NCBI RefSeq assembly: GCF_905475345.1
Contig: NC_066598.1
Coordinates: 744,001-808,000, forward strand
Direction: 5' to 3'
Length of the DNA stretch: 64,000 nucleotides
Source of the DNA: Vespula vulgaris
Lineage: Eukaryota; Arthropoda; Insecta; Hymenoptera; Vespidae
Part shown: positions 61,610 to 64,000 of the stretch, in pieces
How the letters are laid out: each line of letters begins with the position of its first letter
How positions within the stretch are numbered: the stretch's first letter is position 1
Notes under the pieces: model-generated
The model's database searches: none
What the model was told of the DNA's origin: nothing
Seen by the model: only the letters and a program-made list of their open reading frames with translations
Made by a program: the position numbers and the translations under genes

Positions 61610-64000
61610 GGAGAGAGAGAGAAGGAGCATACTCATCAAATTTTCAAGTATGGCAGGCAGGACCGGTAAAAAGTCGAGACCAGCGCGCTCGAAACGCTCG
61701 CGAAAGACCATACTCGTTGACTCGCTGACTGACTAAACTAATGACATCGTTACTGACTGGCCTGGCCTTATACTCCTCTCTTCTTCTCTCTCGCACTCGC
61801 CTCCTCCTTTCGTTCACCTTCTTTCTCTCCCTCCATGAAGGCACACGAAGTATACTTTGACGACGCTCGGTGCAGCAGCCGCGCACGCACACGCTCACAT
61901 CGCCGCTCGGGAGTTCAATGATCTCCCGACTCCGTCTCTCTCTCTTTCTCTCTCGTCCTTCTCTCTTTCTTTTATTCCTTTTCTCTTTCCAACATCGTCC
62001 TGTCGGCGAGCGGCCCTCCTTCTCGTTACAACGTGCACGATCGCAGCACACTCGCGCTCTTTCGATTTCGTCCTCGATACTTTTAGCCGTTTCCACTTTT
62101 GGTCCTTCCTATAATCCGTTCTTCGTTCCTCCCTCATCTTGACGATCATCTTAATCCGATAAAAGAGGCACGATTGAGAGCGAGAGCGAAAAGAACGTCC
62201 GAATAAGATCTATTTAAAATTTGAATATTTCGAACTTGAAATATTTTCGAGAGAACACGCGAGACCGATCGCCGTTATATCGTCCCAGATATCTCTTGTC
62301 TATTCGCCATAAAACGACAAATTTTTTAACGCGGTCAACGGAGTAAAATTGTCCTTCTTACGTTCTTCGAAGCACGTAATTGTAAAGCCTTTTTTACAAT
62401 GTTAATCTCGTAGTTGTCGGGGACTTGGCGCGAAAGCGTGACGAAACCGAGGCAGGCGCGTCGATTGCAGCGCATCATGAGAAAATGACTACGTTCGTAC
62501 GTGACACGGCCGAAGAGACGAGGAGAATTGACCCCCGCGCGCTAAAGGTCAGTGCGCGACGTAGTGGTAACGACTCGATAATCACCGTGATTGTAGATGT
62601 GTATATTGCTCGTCTTATCAAGCGGCGCGCCGGGGCCATTGAATTTTATCGCTTTACCCCTTGCTACCCCATCTCTCGCCCTCGTCTCTCGCCCCTGTTA
62701 ATAGCTTAAGTACGTTCTCCAGTCTGAATATTAAATGGGAGCGTCTAAAACCTTGCTAAATGCGACTAAAATTCACTTTCGTTTGCGATCCGGGCTTGTC
62801 CCAGCGAGAGAGCTTCGCGAGGAGCTTCCCAAGGAGCTTCTTGCGAAAACGACTTGAAATAGTCGCGGAGCTCGAGACGCGTCTCGCGTTATCCTCTCTA
62901 ACGAGAACAAGATCTGTTACGCGGACACCCTCTTTCTCGATAATATCTCTACTTTTTCATCCTTGTATAAGAGATACGTTTCTGATATAAATGACAGAAG
63001 TGACGTGACCGTGATAGAACTAAAGAACATACTCGGGGAATGTGAAAAATGAATAAAACTAGAGACAAGAAGGAGGAAGAAGAAGTTTGCTGGCAGCTCG
63101 CTATTTATTTGCGACGCGACAACATCTGGCGATGACTAACCGCGCTACCGTCGCATAGTAATAAGCAGCTAGAAAGGAACTATGTCCCCAATTTAACTGA
63201 AACTCTCGGCTATCCGTTCTCTCGTTTCTTCTCGTTTCTTTCCTTTCTAAGGCCTTTGAAAACGTCGATGAACGTAATGCTCGTCGAGGAAGAGAAAAGG
63301 ATTCGACGATCCATCTTTATTTCAAGAAGAGCTTCGCTCCAAGAAAGATCCAAGAGGAAAAAGAAGAAAATCGTTCGACATGCTCCCGTCGATGCAACGC
63401 GAGAGCAACGACGTCGGCTAAGGAATCGCGTCTGACAATGAGTGGCGTCTATGGCTTGCGTGCACTGTGCAGCGTGCACGCGTGCCTGTGTATGCGTGAC
63501 GAGGACGACGACACGCCGAGGCGGCTCGTGCATTCAAAAGCGTCGCGTTGCGCGTATCGAAGCGAAGAAACTGGGACGGCACAGGAACGATAACGAAGGA
63601 GTCACCGCTACGACGTACACGTCTAGATATTACACACGTATATATGCATATATATATATATATCCTATAATAATATAGTTATGCATATTTATTTATAGCG
63701 TAAGCAATAGCACTCGCGCGATAGCAGCCTTACCCGTATATTTTCTTACTCGCAGTCATTGGAATAAAATCGACAAACATTTCCTTCGTCGAATGGTTAA
63801 AATTTTTTCAACGTTCGACCATCCTTTGGTCAGTTTCCGAGGAGAGTAATCAGCCGAAAGAGGTACAGCGAACGAGGGAGAAAGTTTCCGTTGTATTCCT
63901 CGATAAACGAGACGATGAAATACCGGTCGTTGTTCCGTCCGATGTTCGCTGCTAACGGAGAGCATACGTTGGCGCGTTATGTACGTATGTACTTGCATTT

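Larger units (their letters stand above)
42281..64000. other. 22 kb repeat-rich region upstream of the ABCG exons
   Basis: I find no coding exon here that I can defend. The region most likely contains the ABCG N-terminal exon, its first intron(s) and promoter, and perhaps intergenic DNA. CpG dinucleotides are common. Low-complexity tracts recur every few hundred bases (CT/GA, AT, GACTC, TAGG, CCG, GAC, GTC, GCAC, GGC). Open frames longer than 150 codons exist (42826-43332, 53911-54435, 56702-57382, 61001-61507 on plus), but they lack domains, mostly lack good starts, or cross repeats. Candidate splice-bounded exons are described in the findings. Confidence 0.55.

Overview
This is a window of animal nuclear DNA, most likely from an insect. 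Genes are split by short introns with GT-AG borders (one appears to be GC-AG). Simple-sequence repeats are abundant, and the proteins are recognisable as insect versions of conserved eukaryotic genes. The CpG-rich, microsatellite-rich flanks around an AT-rich gene cluster look hymenopteran (bee, wasp or ant). That assignment is inference from style and protein similarity, not proof.

Layout. Positions 1-8.7 kb hold no gene I can support; they are CpG-rich with many low-complexity tracts. An AT-rich, compact cluster follows from 8.7 to 20 kb: mRpL1 (mitochondrial ribosomal protein uL1m, minus strand), Sar1 (COPII GTPase, plus), a flavin-containing monooxygenase (minus), a REXO4-type RNA exonuclease (minus) and mRpL63/MRPL57 (minus). 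mRpL1 and Sar1 are head to head, as are mRpL63 and Tpst. Tpst (tyrosylprotein sulfotransferase, plus) has its coding exons at 25.1-27.2 kb and a probable 5' non-coding exon near 20.6-21.1 kb, so its first intron would span about 4 kb. From 27.2 to 36.2 kb there is no coding gene, only repeats. From 36.2 to 42.3 kb, on the minus strand, lie eleven coding exons of an ABCG half-transporter whose short N-terminal exon I could not place. The last 22 kb (42.3-64 kb) are repeat-rich and have no convincing coding exon. They probably hold the upstream intron(s) and promoter of the ABCG gene and/or intergenic DNA.

The genes do not form one pathway. Two serve mitochondrial translation (mRpL1, mRpL63). 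Two belong to the secretory route (Sar1 drives COPII budding at the ER, Tpst sulfates secreted proteins in the Golgi). One is nuclear/nucleolar RNA processing (REXO4), one is oxidative metabolism (FMO) and one is membrane lipid/substrate export (ABCG). Reading frames and phases were checked exon by exon and join without stops: mRpL1 367 aa, Sar1 193 aa, FMO 419 aa, REXO4 269 aa, mRpL63 101 aa, Tpst 381 aa, ABCG at least 637 aa. I found no CRISPR array, operon, phage, intact transposon or tRNA, and nothing that amounts to a new biological system. The most interesting points are the probable GC-AG intron in Sar1, a histidine cluster in the ABCG linker, an internal CRE-containing GC-rich block in an ABCG intron, and the sharp compositional boundaries of the gene cluster.
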